DNA of 7,010 nucleotides. Source: Clostridia bacterium (GTDB lineage: Bacteria; Bacillota_A; Clostridia; Oscillospirales; CAG-272). Shown here piece after piece: positions 1 to 6,237 of this stretch. How positions within the stretch are numbered: the first letter of the stretch is position 1; the number at the start of each line of letters is the position of its first letter. Location: positions 1-7,010 of the forward strand of contig JAFQLG010000021.1 in assembly GCA_017414605.1 (NCBI GenBank). The letters are read 5' to 3'. A program made the translations under genes and the position numbers. Under the pieces are notes generated by a model, which was given only the letters and a program-made list of their open reading frames with translations, made no database searches and was not told where the DNA came from.

Positions 1-165
1 GAGAATAAAGAAATTGCCAATTTGATGCGCACCATGTTTGCTGAATGGATTGATAACGGACATAATAATTTTGACGATGTGAATACATGCATTTTGCGAA
101 TTGAACTAACATACGGATTACTGTTATCTCACGGAACTCGTTATGATATTGATTTTTCTAAGTGA
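1..165 (+). CDS. C-terminal fragment of an unrecognised protein
   Basis: An open frame enters from the left edge and runs 54 codons to a TGA at 163-165. The start and most of the protein lie outside the window. The visible tail is mixed hydrophilic and amphipathic, with the short stretches LMRTMFAEWIDNG and LRIELTYGLLLSHG, which could be two helices. There is no membrane segment and no motif I can assign. It is about 34% G+C, clearly lower than the ~50% in samples of the amino-acid genes downstream, so it may have a different history. The tail would not be out of place at the end of a small helical regulator such as a TetR-type protein, but that is only an impression and I assign no function. 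The first hairpin terminator downstream is at 290-318. Confidence 0.6.
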   Translation, partial: ENKEIANLMRTMFAEWIDNGHNNFDDVNTCILRIELTYGLLLSHGTRYDIDFSK

Positions 166-195
166 CTGACCAATTCCAATTTATATAACTAAAAA

Positions 196-248
196 TGGGT
201 GCAAACCTTATCACCGAAATGCACCCCAAACTCTAAAATTTGCACCCA
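196..248. repeat. GGGTGCA / TGCACCC inverted-repeat cluster
   Basis: TGGGTGCAAA (196-205) is matched exactly in reverse complement by TTTGCACCCA (239-248), giving two 10-bp arms. A third copy, TGCACCCC (220-227), lies between them and can pair with the same left arm over 7 bp. Two alternative hairpins therefore compete for 197-203. No U-run follows either one, so this is not an intrinsic terminator. It lies in an AT-rich, gene-free stretch (166-483) just after the partial left-edge gene. It could be an attenuator-like leader, a protein binding site or the scar of a mobile element; nothing seen decides between these. Confidence 0.6.
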
Positions 249-289
249 CCCAAAAAAGGTATCAAAAATTTAGATTACTCACAAAAAAC

Positions 290-318
290 CCGATAGGCTG
301 ATGCCTATCGGTTTTTTT
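290..318 (+). terminator. Rho-independent terminator (bidirectional-looking)
   Basis: A perfect 9-bp stem CCGATAGGC/GCCTATCGG (290-298 and 303-311) with a TGAT loop is followed by seven Ts (312-318). An A-run at 283-288 precedes the stem, so it should also work on the minus strand. It closes transcription arriving from the left-edge gene and insulates the esterase promoter. Confidence 0.9.
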
Positions 319-347
319 GCTGTTGGACTTTGCTTTCGTGACCACAT

Positions 348-371
348 CCTATCCGCACCTGTGCGGATTGG
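348..371. promoter_or_regulatory. 24-bp near-perfect palindrome, possible operator
   Basis: ATCCGCAC-CT-GTGCGGAT is an exact dyad with 8-bp arms (351-358 and 361-368). Two further pairs outside one mismatch (348-349 with 370-371) extend it to 24 bp. The left end is 30 bases past the terminator T-run, and the dyad sits 46 bp upstream of the esterase -35 box. There is no following U-run. The position and symmetry fit a dimeric regulator site; a DNA or RNA hairpin is the alternative. No regulator gene is adjacent in the window apart from whatever the left-edge fragment encodes. Confidence 0.4.
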
Positions 372-417
372 AAATGTTTGCGCCGCATTTCGTTTTACGA
401 ATAAATCTTGAGGATAA

Positions 418-446
418 TTGACAAATATGCAGGCTTATGCTATACT
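418..446 (+). promoter_or_regulatory. Sigma-A type promoter of the esterase gene
   Basis: The -35 TTGACA (418-423) is a full consensus match. It is separated by exactly 17 bp from the -10 TATACT (441-446). Transcription should start near 452-454, giving a leader of about 30 nt before the ATG at 484. This predicts strong basal expression unless it is repressed, possibly through the palindrome at 348-371. Confidence 0.88.
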
Positions 447-483
447 GAATTAAAGCTATTCCCTTTTGGAAGGAGATAAGAAA

Positions 484-1239
484 ATGGCATTTATGCAGTT
501 TCATTTTTTCAGTGAGTCTCTCGGTATGCAGACCGAGGCTTACGTTATCGTACCGCAGAAGCGTACCTCGGGACAGATAGGCGTAGACGCCAAAGGCGGC
601 GACAAAAAATACAAGTGTCTTTATCTTTTGCACGGATTGAGTGACGACCACTCTATCTGGATGCGCCACACATCTATCGAGCGATATGCATCACAATACG
701 GTATTTGCGTTGTTATGCCCTGCGTTCACAAAAGCTTTTACTCAAATATGAAATGCGGTCTGCGTTATTATGACTTCGTGGCAAACGAGCTACCAAAACT
801 TATTTGTGAGTTTTTCAACGTTTCCGACAAGCGCGAGGATAACTATGTTGCAGGCCTTTCCATGGGAGGCTATGGGGCGCTCAAGTTGGCTTTGCGCGAG
901 CCGGACCGTTTCTGCGCTGCCGCAGGTCTATCCTCTGCTACCGACATTAAGGACGATTGGAAACGGGGGCTTATGGAAACCATATTTGGAGAAGGTCAAC
1001 CCATACCCGATGAGGACGATCTGTTTTTCCTCGCCGACAGATGTGCACAAAACGTCGCTCGCCCCAGACTCTTCATGGCGGTCGGTACCGAGGACGGACT
1101 GTACGGCGAAAACGTTCGCTTGCGCGACAGGCTCTGTTCTCTCGGATACGAGCTGGAATATATTGAGGAGCATGGCACTCATAATTGGGAATTCTGGGAC
1201 AAGCATATTCAAAACGTGCTTAAATGGATGTTTGATTAA
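484..1239 (+). CDS. Serine esterase, tributyrin-esterase/esterase D-like (PF00756-type alpha/beta hydrolase)
   Basis: Predicted to hydrolyse short-chain acyl esters in the cytosol; no signal peptide or membrane segment is visible. The 251-residue length fits the family. The start is ATG 484, because AGGAG (471-475) lies 8 nt upstream; the in-frame TTG at 466 would overlap that site. The N-terminus (FHFFSESLGM) resembles EstA-type tributyrin esterases. LLHG around His50-Gly51 is the likely oxyanion-hole strand. The nucleophile elbow GLSMGGYG carries Ser126. GTEDGLY supplies Asp204, and HGTHNWEFW supplies His233, completing a Ser-Asp-His triad. Residues about 27-43, rich in Gly and Lys, look like a surface loop. 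The gene has its own promoter and no convincing terminator before the lysine operon. The family also covers S-formylglutathione hydrolases and carbohydrate acetyl or feruloyl esterases, so the substrate is open. Confidence 0.88.
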   Translation: MAFMQFHFFSESLGMQTEAYVIVPQKRTSGQIGVDAKGGDKKYKCLYLLHGLSDDHSIWMRHTSIERYASQYGICVVMPCVHKSFYSNMKCGLRYYDFVANELPKLICEFFNVSDKREDNYVAGLSMGGYGALKLALREPDRFCAAAGLSSATDIKDDWKRGLMETIFGEGQPIPDEDDLFFLADRCAQNVARPRLFMAVGTEDGLYGENVRLRDRLCSLGYELEYIEEHGTHNWEFWDKHIQNVLKWMFD

Positions 1240-1280
1240 TTTTTGACTGATATTATTTCAATAATGGTTGAAGCCCGATC

Positions 1281-1336
1281 AAATATAATAATATAATATA
1301 AAAGCTATTGACAACTAAAAACAATTATGTTATACT
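1281..1336 (+). promoter_or_regulatory. Promoter of the lysine operon with AT-rich upstream element
   Basis: TTGACA (1308-1313), a 17-bp spacer and TATACT (1331-1336) form a consensus housekeeping promoter with the same two hexamers and spacing as the esterase promoter. The 23 bases at 1281-1303 are only A and T, just upstream of the -35, which fits an UP element. The start site should be near 1342-1345, immediately before the riboswitch P1 stem. Control is therefore expected in the leader rather than at initiation. The rest of 1240-1280 shows only a weak AT hairpin and no gene. Confidence 0.88.
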
Positions 1337-1347
1337 TGTTTCAATAT

Positions 1348-1510
1348 GATAGAGGCGCACCTTGGTATGAGTAGCTTTCGCGCATAGCGGCGTTGGCGTT
1401 GCGAAAAGGAAAGGATCAGGTGCCGAAGTTCAGTCGATTAACGCGGGACTGTGCTGGTATTTCGGACAATATCCGTTATACTGTCGCCATATATCTGGCG
1501 GAGTGCTATC
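1348..1510 (+). ncRNA. Lysine riboswitch (L-box) aptamer
   Basis: This is a cis-acting leader RNA that binds L-lysine and controls the dapA-dapB-lysA unit. The conserved L-box blocks appear in order: GATAGAGGCGC at 1348-1358, GAGTAG near 1370, AAAGGA followed by GGTGCCGAAG at about 1409-1428, GGGACTGTGC at 1445-1454, and the closing GGAGTGCTATC at 1500-1510. P1 is formed by GATAG (1348-1352) with CTATC (1506-1510). Smaller stems can be drawn at CGGA/TCCG (1463-1466 with 1472-1475) and CGCCA/TGGCG (1485-1489 with 1496-1500). The order and spacing match the Bacillus subtilis lysC leader. Its place upstream of lysine biosynthetic genes supports the call. Confidence 0.95.
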
Positions 1511-1557
1511 TACTACGAAAAATTTGCCGTTTACGCGGCATTTAGTAGCAGAGGCAC
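1503..1557 (+). promoter_or_regulatory. Riboswitch antiterminator
   Basis: The 3' side of P1 and the bases after it (1503-1516) can pair with the left arm of the terminator and the bases before it (1545-1557): GTGC with GCAC, then T-G, TCT with AGA, and CTAC with GTAG, with one bulge and one A-C mismatch. An inner hairpin, GCCG/CGGC (1526-1529 with 1536-1539), closes the gap. Without lysine this fold should block the terminator. With lysine, P1 captures 1506-1510 and frees it. The pairing was drawn by hand, without an energy calculation. Confidence 0.75.
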
Positions 1558-1576
1558 TTTGTGCCTCTGCTTTTTT
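1548..1576 (+). terminator. Lysine-responsive intrinsic terminator
   Basis: A perfect 10-bp stem GCAGAGGCAC/GTGCCTCTGC (1548-1557 and 1561-1570) with a TTT loop is followed by six Ts (1571-1576). It lies 36 bases before the dapA ATG and its left arm is shared with the antiterminator, so it is the expression platform of the riboswitch. Confidence 0.93.
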
Positions 1577-1612
1577 GATATCAATATCTTTTTTCTCAAA
1601 GGAGATCATAAA

Positions 1613-2497
1613 ATGAAAAAGACTATCTTTACAGGTGCGGCAACGGCGATAATTACCCCCTTAAAGAACGACAAGGTTGACTACGAAAGCTTTGAAAGGC
1701 TCATAAACTGGCAGATAGACGAGGGCATCGACGCTATCGTTGTTTGCGGAACCACGGGCGAGGCATCTACCCTCTCCGACGACGAGCATAAGGACGTTAT
1801 CAAGTTCTGCGTTGACACCGTCAGAGGTCGCGTTCCCGTTATCGCGGGAACAGGCTCAAACGATACCGCATATGCTATAGAGCTTACGCGTCACGCCGCT
1901 GAAGCGGGCGCGGATGCCGCTCTCCTTGTAACACCTTATTACAACAAGGCAACGCAAAAAGGTCTTATCAAAATGTTTACCTCTATTGCGGATGCATCCG
2001 ATATCCCGATAATTCTCTATAACGTGCCCTCGCGCACGGGCTGCAACATTCTTCCCGCAACGGCGGCAATACTTGCGGAGCATCCTAATATAGTTGGTAT
2101 CAAGGAGGCGAGCGGAAACATTTCGCAGATCGCCGAGCTTGCGCACCTCGTTGGCGACAAGATGGACATTTATTCGGGTAACGACGACCAGATAACTCCT
2201 ATTCTCTCACTTGGAGGTAAGGGCGTAATTTCCGTTTTGTCCAATCCTATGCCCCGCGCAACCAGCAAGATCTGCCATGATTTCTTTGAGGGCAATCATC
2301 GTGATGCGGTTGCGGCTCAGCTTTCTCTTCTTCCCTTTATCAGCGCGCTCTTTTCAGAGGTCAACCCCATTCCCGTTAAGGCGGCTATGGCGGCTATGGG
2401 CTTTTGTGAAAACAGCCTGCGCCTGCCTCTTACCGAAATGGAGCCCGAGCATGAAGCAAAGATGCTTGAGATCATGAGGGGACTCAATCTTATTTGA
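1613..2497 (+). CDS. dapA: 4-hydroxy-tetrahydrodipicolinate synthase
   Basis: Condenses pyruvate with L-aspartate-4-semialdehyde, the first committed step of the diaminopimelate/lysine branch, in the cytosol. The 294 residues fit the class I aldolase TIM-barrel family. ATG 1613 is chosen because AAAGGAG (1598-1604) lies 8 nt upstream; the frame is open further left only through riboswitch RNA. Visible landmarks are GTTGE (Thr47, Thr48), PYYNK (Tyr109, Tyr110), YNVPSRTG (Tyr136, Arg141) and the Schiff-base lysine in GIKEASG (Lys164). Aligned to E. coli DapA, the lysine-feedback positions His53 and Glu84 are Asp56 and Tyr87 here, while His56 and Asn80 are kept (His59, Asn83), so strong lysine inhibition is doubtful. 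First gene of the operon; dapB follows after 14 nt. Confidence 0.97.
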   Translation: MKKTIFTGAATAIITPLKNDKVDYESFERLINWQIDEGIDAIVVCGTTGEASTLSDDEHKDVIKFCVDTVRGRVPVIAGTGSNDTAYAIELTRHAAEAGADAALLVTPYYNKATQKGLIKMFTSIADASDIPIILYNVPSRTGCNILPATAAILAEHPNIVGIKEASGNISQIAELAHLVGDKMDIYSGNDDQITPILSLGGKGVISVLSNPMPRATSKICHDFFEGNHRDAVAAQLSLLPFISALFSEVNPIPVKAAMAAMGFCENSLRLPLTEMEPEHEAKMLEIMRGLNLI

Positions 2498-2511
2498 TTT
2501 GGAGACATACT

Positions 2512-3258
2512 ATGAACGTTTTAATAAACGGTATCGGCGGACGTATGGGCGCCGAGGTCAAAAAATTGGCACTTGAGGGTTATCGCGGCGCTACCCTTTG
2601 CGGCGGCGTTGATATAGCTTTGCAGGATAACTGCGAGGTCAAGGTATTTACCTCTTGGGCAGACGTTGACGTAATGCCCGACTGTATAATTGACTTTTCT
2701 CATCACAGCGCCACCGAAGCGCTCCTGAATTACGCTAAAGATAACGGTATCCCCGTGGTTCTGGCTACAACGGGACACGATGAGCGCGAAAGCTCGCTAA
2801 TTACAGAGGCGGCAAAAAGCATCGCCATTTTTCACTCGGCAAATATGTCGCTTGGAGTCGCGCTCCTTTGTGAGCTTGCCAAAACGACGGCCAGGACCTT
2901 CCCCGATGCCGACATTGAGATAATTGAAAAGCACCACAACCGCAAGCTTGACGCTCCCAGCGGAACGGCTTTGCTTTTGGCGCGCGAGCTTCAGAAGATA
3001 CGCGAGCACGCCTTCTTTACCTTTGGCAGACAGGGTCAGGCAAAGCGAGACAAGAACGAAATAGGCGTTCACGCTATAAGAATAGGTAATATCGTTGGCG
3101 AGCACGAGGTAATAGTCGGCACGGACACGCAGACCATAACCCTAAAGCACGAGGCACATAGCCGCACGCTTTTTGCCGAGGGCGCGCTTGCCGCGGCGGA
3201 GTTTATTATTTCAAAGCCCGCAGGACTCTACGATATGCACAGTATGATAGGAAATTAA
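2512..3258 (+). CDS. dapB: 4-hydroxy-tetrahydrodipicolinate reductase
   Basis: Reduces the DapA product to tetrahydrodipicolinate with NAD(P)H, in the cytosol. The 248 residues are shorter than the E. coli enzyme (273) but usual for Firmicutes. The N-terminal Rossmann fold begins with NGIGGRMG (Gly7 to Gly13). LATTGHDE (about 84-91) and SANMSLGV (about 109-116) are family blocks. The catalytic and substrate-binding stretch EKHHNRKLDAPSGTA spans 139-153, with His141 as the expected acid/base and Lys145 as partner, and Ser150-Gly151-Thr152 binding carboxylate. The C-terminal GLYDMHSM ending is typical. ATG 2512 is chosen because GGAG (2501-2504) lies 7 nt upstream; the in-frame TTG at 2494 overlaps the dapA stop and has no site. 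lysA starts one base after its stop, so the two are probably translationally coupled. Confidence 0.97.
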   Translation: MNVLINGIGGRMGAEVKKLALEGYRGATLCGGVDIALQDNCEVKVFTSWADVDVMPDCIIDFSHHSATEALLNYAKDNGIPVVLATTGHDERESSLITEAAKSIAIFHSANMSLGVALLCELAKTTARTFPDADIEIIEKHHNRKLDAPSGTALLLARELQKIREHAFFTFGRQGQAKRDKNEIGVHAIRIGNIVGEHEVIVGTDTQTITLKHEAHSRTLFAEGALAAAEFIISKPAGLYDMHSMIGN

Positions 3259-3259
3259 T

Positions 3260-4570
3260 ATGAAAAAAATGATTTGCAGCAATCTTTCGGTCAACGGGAA
3301 CGGTCATCTCGCCCTTGGCGGAGTTGACACGGTCGAGTTGGCTAAAAAATACGGAACTCCTTTATACGTAATGGACGAGGATCGCATCCGCGAGCGCTGT
3401 CGCACCTATAAAACGGCTATGCAGGCGGCTTTTGGCGAGGATTCCTACCCTCTCTATGCCAGCAAGGCGGCCTCCTTCAAGCAGATGTACCGTATTATTA
3501 TGCAAGAGGGACTGGGAACGGATATCGTTTCCTCGGGCGAGCTTTACACGGCGGCATCTGTCGGATTTCCTCTCTCAAAAGCTTATTTTCACAGCAACAA
3601 CAAGACGGATGCCGACATCTCTTACGCTATTGAGCTTGGCATAGGCTACTTTGTGGTTGACAACGTTGAGGAGCTTGACGCGATCAACGAGATCGCAAGA
3701 TCCAAGAGCGTAAAGCAAAAAATACTGCTCCGCCTCACCCCCGGTATCGACCCCCATACATACGAGGCGGTTGCAACGGGCAAGGTGGACTCAAAATTCG
3801 GCTCGGCAATCGAAACGGGACAAGCAGAGCAAATAACAAAATATGCCATTGAGCTTGATTCGGTGGAGCTTTACGGATTCCATTGTCACGTTGGCTCACA
3901 GGTGTTTGACTCGGACGTATTCTTGCGCGCGAGCGAGATAATGCTTGACTTTATCGCACATATGAATAAGACCTGCGGATTTGTAACTCATGAGCTGGAT
4001 CTCGGCGGCGGATACGGCGTGCGCTATCTTGAAAGCGATCCCGAAATCGATATTACGGCAAATATAGCCGAGGTCGGACTGCACGTAAGGGCTTATTGCG
4101 AAAAGCTCGGCATCGGTCTGCCCTCTATCCGTCTTGAGCCGGGTAGAAGCATCGTTGCCGACTCAGGTGTTACTCTCTACACCGCGGGAACGGTCAAACG
4201 TATTCCCGGATACAAAAACTACGTTTCTGTTGACGGCGGCATGGCGGACAATCCGCGCTACGCGCTCTATCGCTCACCCTACACCGTTTGCGCGGCGGGT
4301 AAAATGAACTCTACCCTTCCCACCTTTACCTGCTCCCTCGTGGGCAGATGCTGTGAATCCGGCGACATAATTCAGGAAAACGTACAGCTTCCAGCCGATA
4401 TAACGCGCGGCGACGTTATCGCAGTGCTGACAACGGGCGCTTACAACTATTCTATGGCATCAAATTACAACAGACTGCCAAAGCCCCCCGTTGTAATGCT
4501 CTCGGGCGGCCGTGACTACCTCGCAGTTGCGCGCGAAACCCTCGCGGACGTCTGCAAAAACGATATATAA
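3260..4570 (+). CDS. lysA: Diaminopimelate decarboxylase
   Basis: PLP enzyme that decarboxylates meso-diaminopimelate to L-lysine, the last step of the pathway. The 436 residues fit fold-type III decarboxylases, an alanine-racemase-like barrel plus a C-terminal beta domain. Landmarks are the PLP lysine in LYASKA (Lys69), HVGSQ (His210, Ser213), GGGYG (Gly249-251) binding the cofactor phosphate, EPGRS (Glu293 to Ser297), CESGD with the active-site Cys365 and Glu366 contributed across the dimer, and GAYNYSMAS with Tyr395. The ATG at 3260 follows an AGGA (3249-3252) inside the end of dapB. Another in-frame ATG lies three codons later but is less well placed. It is the last gene of the unit, with a terminator 8 bases after its stop. 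YASKA instead of the more common YAxKAN is a minor variation. Confidence 0.96.
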   Translation: MKKMICSNLSVNGNGHLALGGVDTVELAKKYGTPLYVMDEDRIRERCRTYKTAMQAAFGEDSYPLYASKAASFKQMYRIIMQEGLGTDIVSSGELYTAASVGFPLSKAYFHSNNKTDADISYAIELGIGYFVVDNVEELDAINEIARSKSVKQKILLRLTPGIDPHTYEAVATGKVDSKFGSAIETGQAEQITKYAIELDSVELYGFHCHVGSQVFDSDVFLRASEIMLDFIAHMNKTCGFVTHELDLGGGYGVRYLESDPEIDITANIAEVGLHVRAYCEKLGIGLPSIRLEPGRSIVADSGVTLYTAGTVKRIPGYKNYVSVDGGMADNPRYALYRSPYTVCAAGKMNSTLPTFTCSLVGRCCESGDIIQENVQLPADITRGDVIAVLTTGAYNYSMASNYNRLPKPPVVMLSGGRDYLAVARETLADVCKNDI

Positions 4571-4578
4571 AGCACTTT

Positions 4579-4609
4579 TGACCGCTCTCAAAAAGAGCGG
4601 TCATTTTTT
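4579..4609 (+). terminator. Rho-independent terminator of the dap-lys operon
   Basis: A perfect 10-bp stem TGACCGCTCT/AGAGCGGTCA (4579-4588 and 4594-4603) with a CAAAA loop is followed by six Ts (4604-4609). It directly follows lysA and separates the lysine operon from the membrane-protein gene. Confidence 0.93.
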
Positions 4610-4633
4610 GCATCAAAAATTTGTAAAATCCCA

Positions 4634-4662
4634 TTCCATTTTGTCAAATTTTATGTTACAAT
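4634..4662 (+). promoter_or_regulatory. Probable extended -10 promoter of the membrane-protein gene
   Basis: TACAAT (4657-4662) is preceded by TG one base upstream (4654-4655), an extended -10. The matching -35 position (4634-4639, TTCCAT) is weak. TTGTCA at 4641-4646 is a better -35 but would need a 15-bp spacer to a TATAAA at 4662-4667. One of these must serve the gene, since the lysA terminator lies just upstream. The exact pair is uncertain. Confidence 0.5.
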
Positions 4663-4694
4663 ATAAATAATAACGAGGACAGGAGGCTGCGGCT

Positions 4695-6200
4695 ATGGAT
4701 ATCGGCATAAACCTTGACGTTTACGAAAATGAAAACATACCTTACGTGCGCATAAAGCAAAATAAGATAGCGCTCCGTTTCTTTATGGTCGTGCTTACCC
4801 TCGCCTTGTTTATTTCCGTACCGATAGCTATGTCTGTAACGGGCGTTTCGGATGAGCAATTTTGGCAAAATTTTGCCGAGCTTTTAACGGGCCCTGCCCG
4901 TCTTAGCACCGACTACTTTATGCTAGGCTGCCTTGCAAGTACGCTGTTCAACGCTGCGGTCTGCGGACTTGCCTGCACGCTTATTCTGCTTTGGGCACAC
5001 GCGCACGCTACCGCAACGACCTTTGCGGCATATATGCTTATTATCGCGCATTGCTTTTACGGCTTGAATTTCGTTAATATGTGGCCGCCCATCATCGGTG
5101 TCTTTCTATATTGCCTGATTACCAAGCGCTCCTTCAAACAAAATCTGCACGTTGCCATGTTTTCAACGGCTTTGGCGCCCTTCTTTACCGACTTTTTGTT
5201 TTACTATCCGCCCGGACGCACCTTGACCATTTACGGCGTGAGCGTTCTCGGTATCTTTCTTTCCATAGGCTTTGGTATAGCCTCAGGCTTTCTCGTGCCC
5301 GCGATACTTCCGGGAGTTGACAAAATGCACCGCGGCTTCAGTATGTACAGGGCGGGACTTTCCATTGGTCTTCTCGGAATATTCATGTACTGCTTCCTTT
5401 ATAAAACGCTTGGTGTTGAGCCTCATAACGTAACCATTTCGGGTGGCAATAACCAAGAAACGTTTGGCCGCACGCAATATATATTCATGAACGTATTTTT
5501 TACGGTCATATTCTTGCTTGCTATTATAATCGGCTACGTTCTGAACGGCAGAAGCTTCAGAAACTATAAAAAACTCATATCCTGCTCAGGATACGGAATG
5601 GATTTCGTTGACAAGTTCGGTATGCCGCTATGTCTTATCAATTTCGGTATATACGGATTTTGTATTCTTGCATATCTCAACGTGATATTCTATCTGCCCT
5701 ATATTCTTCCCTTTCTTCCCGAGGGAGTTGGATTTACAGGCCCAACGGCAGGCGTGGTGCTGGCGGCACTCACCTTTTCGGCGGACGGACAGCATCCCCG
5801 CAACGTAGCTCCCATAGCGGTCGGCTATTCCCTGCTTTTTGCTTGTGTTTGTTCCATTTGCCTTATCGCAGGCGCTCCTATCCCATGGACGCTTTCAACA
5901 CAGGCTTACATAAGCGGTCTTGCCTTTGCAACGGGACTTTGCCCCATCGCGGGTGTTTACGGCTTCAGATACGGAGTTATCGCGGGACTTGTCAGCGCTA
6001 TCGTGTGTACGTCCACGGCGAGCATGCACGGCGGATTTGTGCTCTACAACAGCGGCTTCAACGCGGGTCTTACCGCGCTCACGCTTATCCCGATACTTGA
6101 CTTCTACAAGGTAAAGATAAGAAATGCCGACAGTCCCGAACTTTTTGAGATACAAAAGGCATCAAAGCACAAGCCCTTGCGCTTTTTCAGAAAGAAATAA
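4695..6200 (+). CDS. Polytopic membrane protein, DUF1576-like, with internal duplication
   Basis: 501 residues with roughly 12-14 hydrophobic segments (about 27-48, 74-99, 105-122, 126-143, 151-170, 180-204, 219-236, 262-283, 307-332, 344-362, 370-391, 400-420, 424-440, 449-469), so an integral inner-membrane protein. The N-terminus (1-24) is polar and the C-terminal tail (470-501) is basic and probably cytoplasmic. It resembles the clostridial DUF1576 family (PF07613), whose function is unknown; I recognise this from memory only. Two halves share MHxGFxxYxxGxxxGL, at 211-226 and 444-459, which suggests a gene-duplication fold as in many secondary transporters. ATG 4695 is preceded by AGGAGG (4681-4686) at 8 nt. 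It has its own promoter and terminator. Lying between lysA and metA could hint at amino-acid or precursor transport, but that is inference. No ATPase or binding-protein partner is visible. Confidence 0.8.
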   Translation: MDIGINLDVYENENIPYVRIKQNKIALRFFMVVLTLALFISVPIAMSVTGVSDEQFWQNFAELLTGPARLSTDYFMLGCLASTLFNAAVCGLACTLILLWAHAHATATTFAAYMLIIAHCFYGLNFVNMWPPIIGVFLYCLITKRSFKQNLHVAMFSTALAPFFTDFLFYYPPGRTLTIYGVSVLGIFLSIGFGIASGFLVPAILPGVDKMHRGFSMYRAGLSIGLLGIFMYCFLYKTLGVEPHNVTISGGNNQETFGRTQYIFMNVFFTVIFLLAIIIGYVLNGRSFRNYKKLISCSGYGMDFVDKFGMPLCLINFGIYGFCILAYLNVIFYLPYILPFLPEGVGFTGPTAGVVLAALTFSADGQHPRNVAPIAVGYSLLFACVCSICLIAGAPIPWTLSTQAYISGLAFATGLCPIAGVYGFRYGVIAGLVSAIVCTSTASMHGGFVLYNSGFNAGLTALTLIPILDFYKVKIRNADSPELFEIQKASKHKPLRFFRKK

Positions 6201-6202
6201 CG

Positions 6203-6233
6203 AAAAAAGCACCGCATCAGCGGTGCTTTTTTT
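6203..6233. terminator. Bidirectional terminator between convergent genes
   Basis: Stem GCACCGC/GCGGTGC (6209-6215 and 6220-6226) with an ATCA loop is flanked by six As (6203-6208) and seven Ts (6227-6233). It can stop transcription of the membrane-protein gene rightward and of metA leftward. For metA this would leave the hairpin array at 6238-6373 in the 3' end of its mRNA. Confidence 0.93.
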
Positions 6234-6237
6234 GAGT

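Noticed and set aside
349..669. 106-codon minus-strand open frame across the esterase promoter and 5' end
   Set aside because: No ribosome binding site or recognisable domain, and it lies antisense to a clear promoter, Shine-Dalgarno site and gene start.
770..1246. 158-codon plus-strand open frame inside the esterase gene
   Set aside because: Shadow frame; the esterase frame holds the full catalytic triad.
1251..1266. Possible terminator after the esterase (ATTATT/AATAAT)
   Set aside because: The stem is weak and all A-T, with no U-run after it.
1451..1612. Upstream in-frame extension of dapA by 54 codons
   Set aside because: It would translate riboswitch and terminator RNA; the ATG at 1613 has a good AAAGGAG at 8 nt and gives the normal protein length.
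5630..6100. 156-codon plus-strand open frame inside the membrane-protein gene
   Set aside because: Out-of-frame shadow rich in Arg, Ser and Cys; the overlapping frame has continuous membrane helices and the family repeat.
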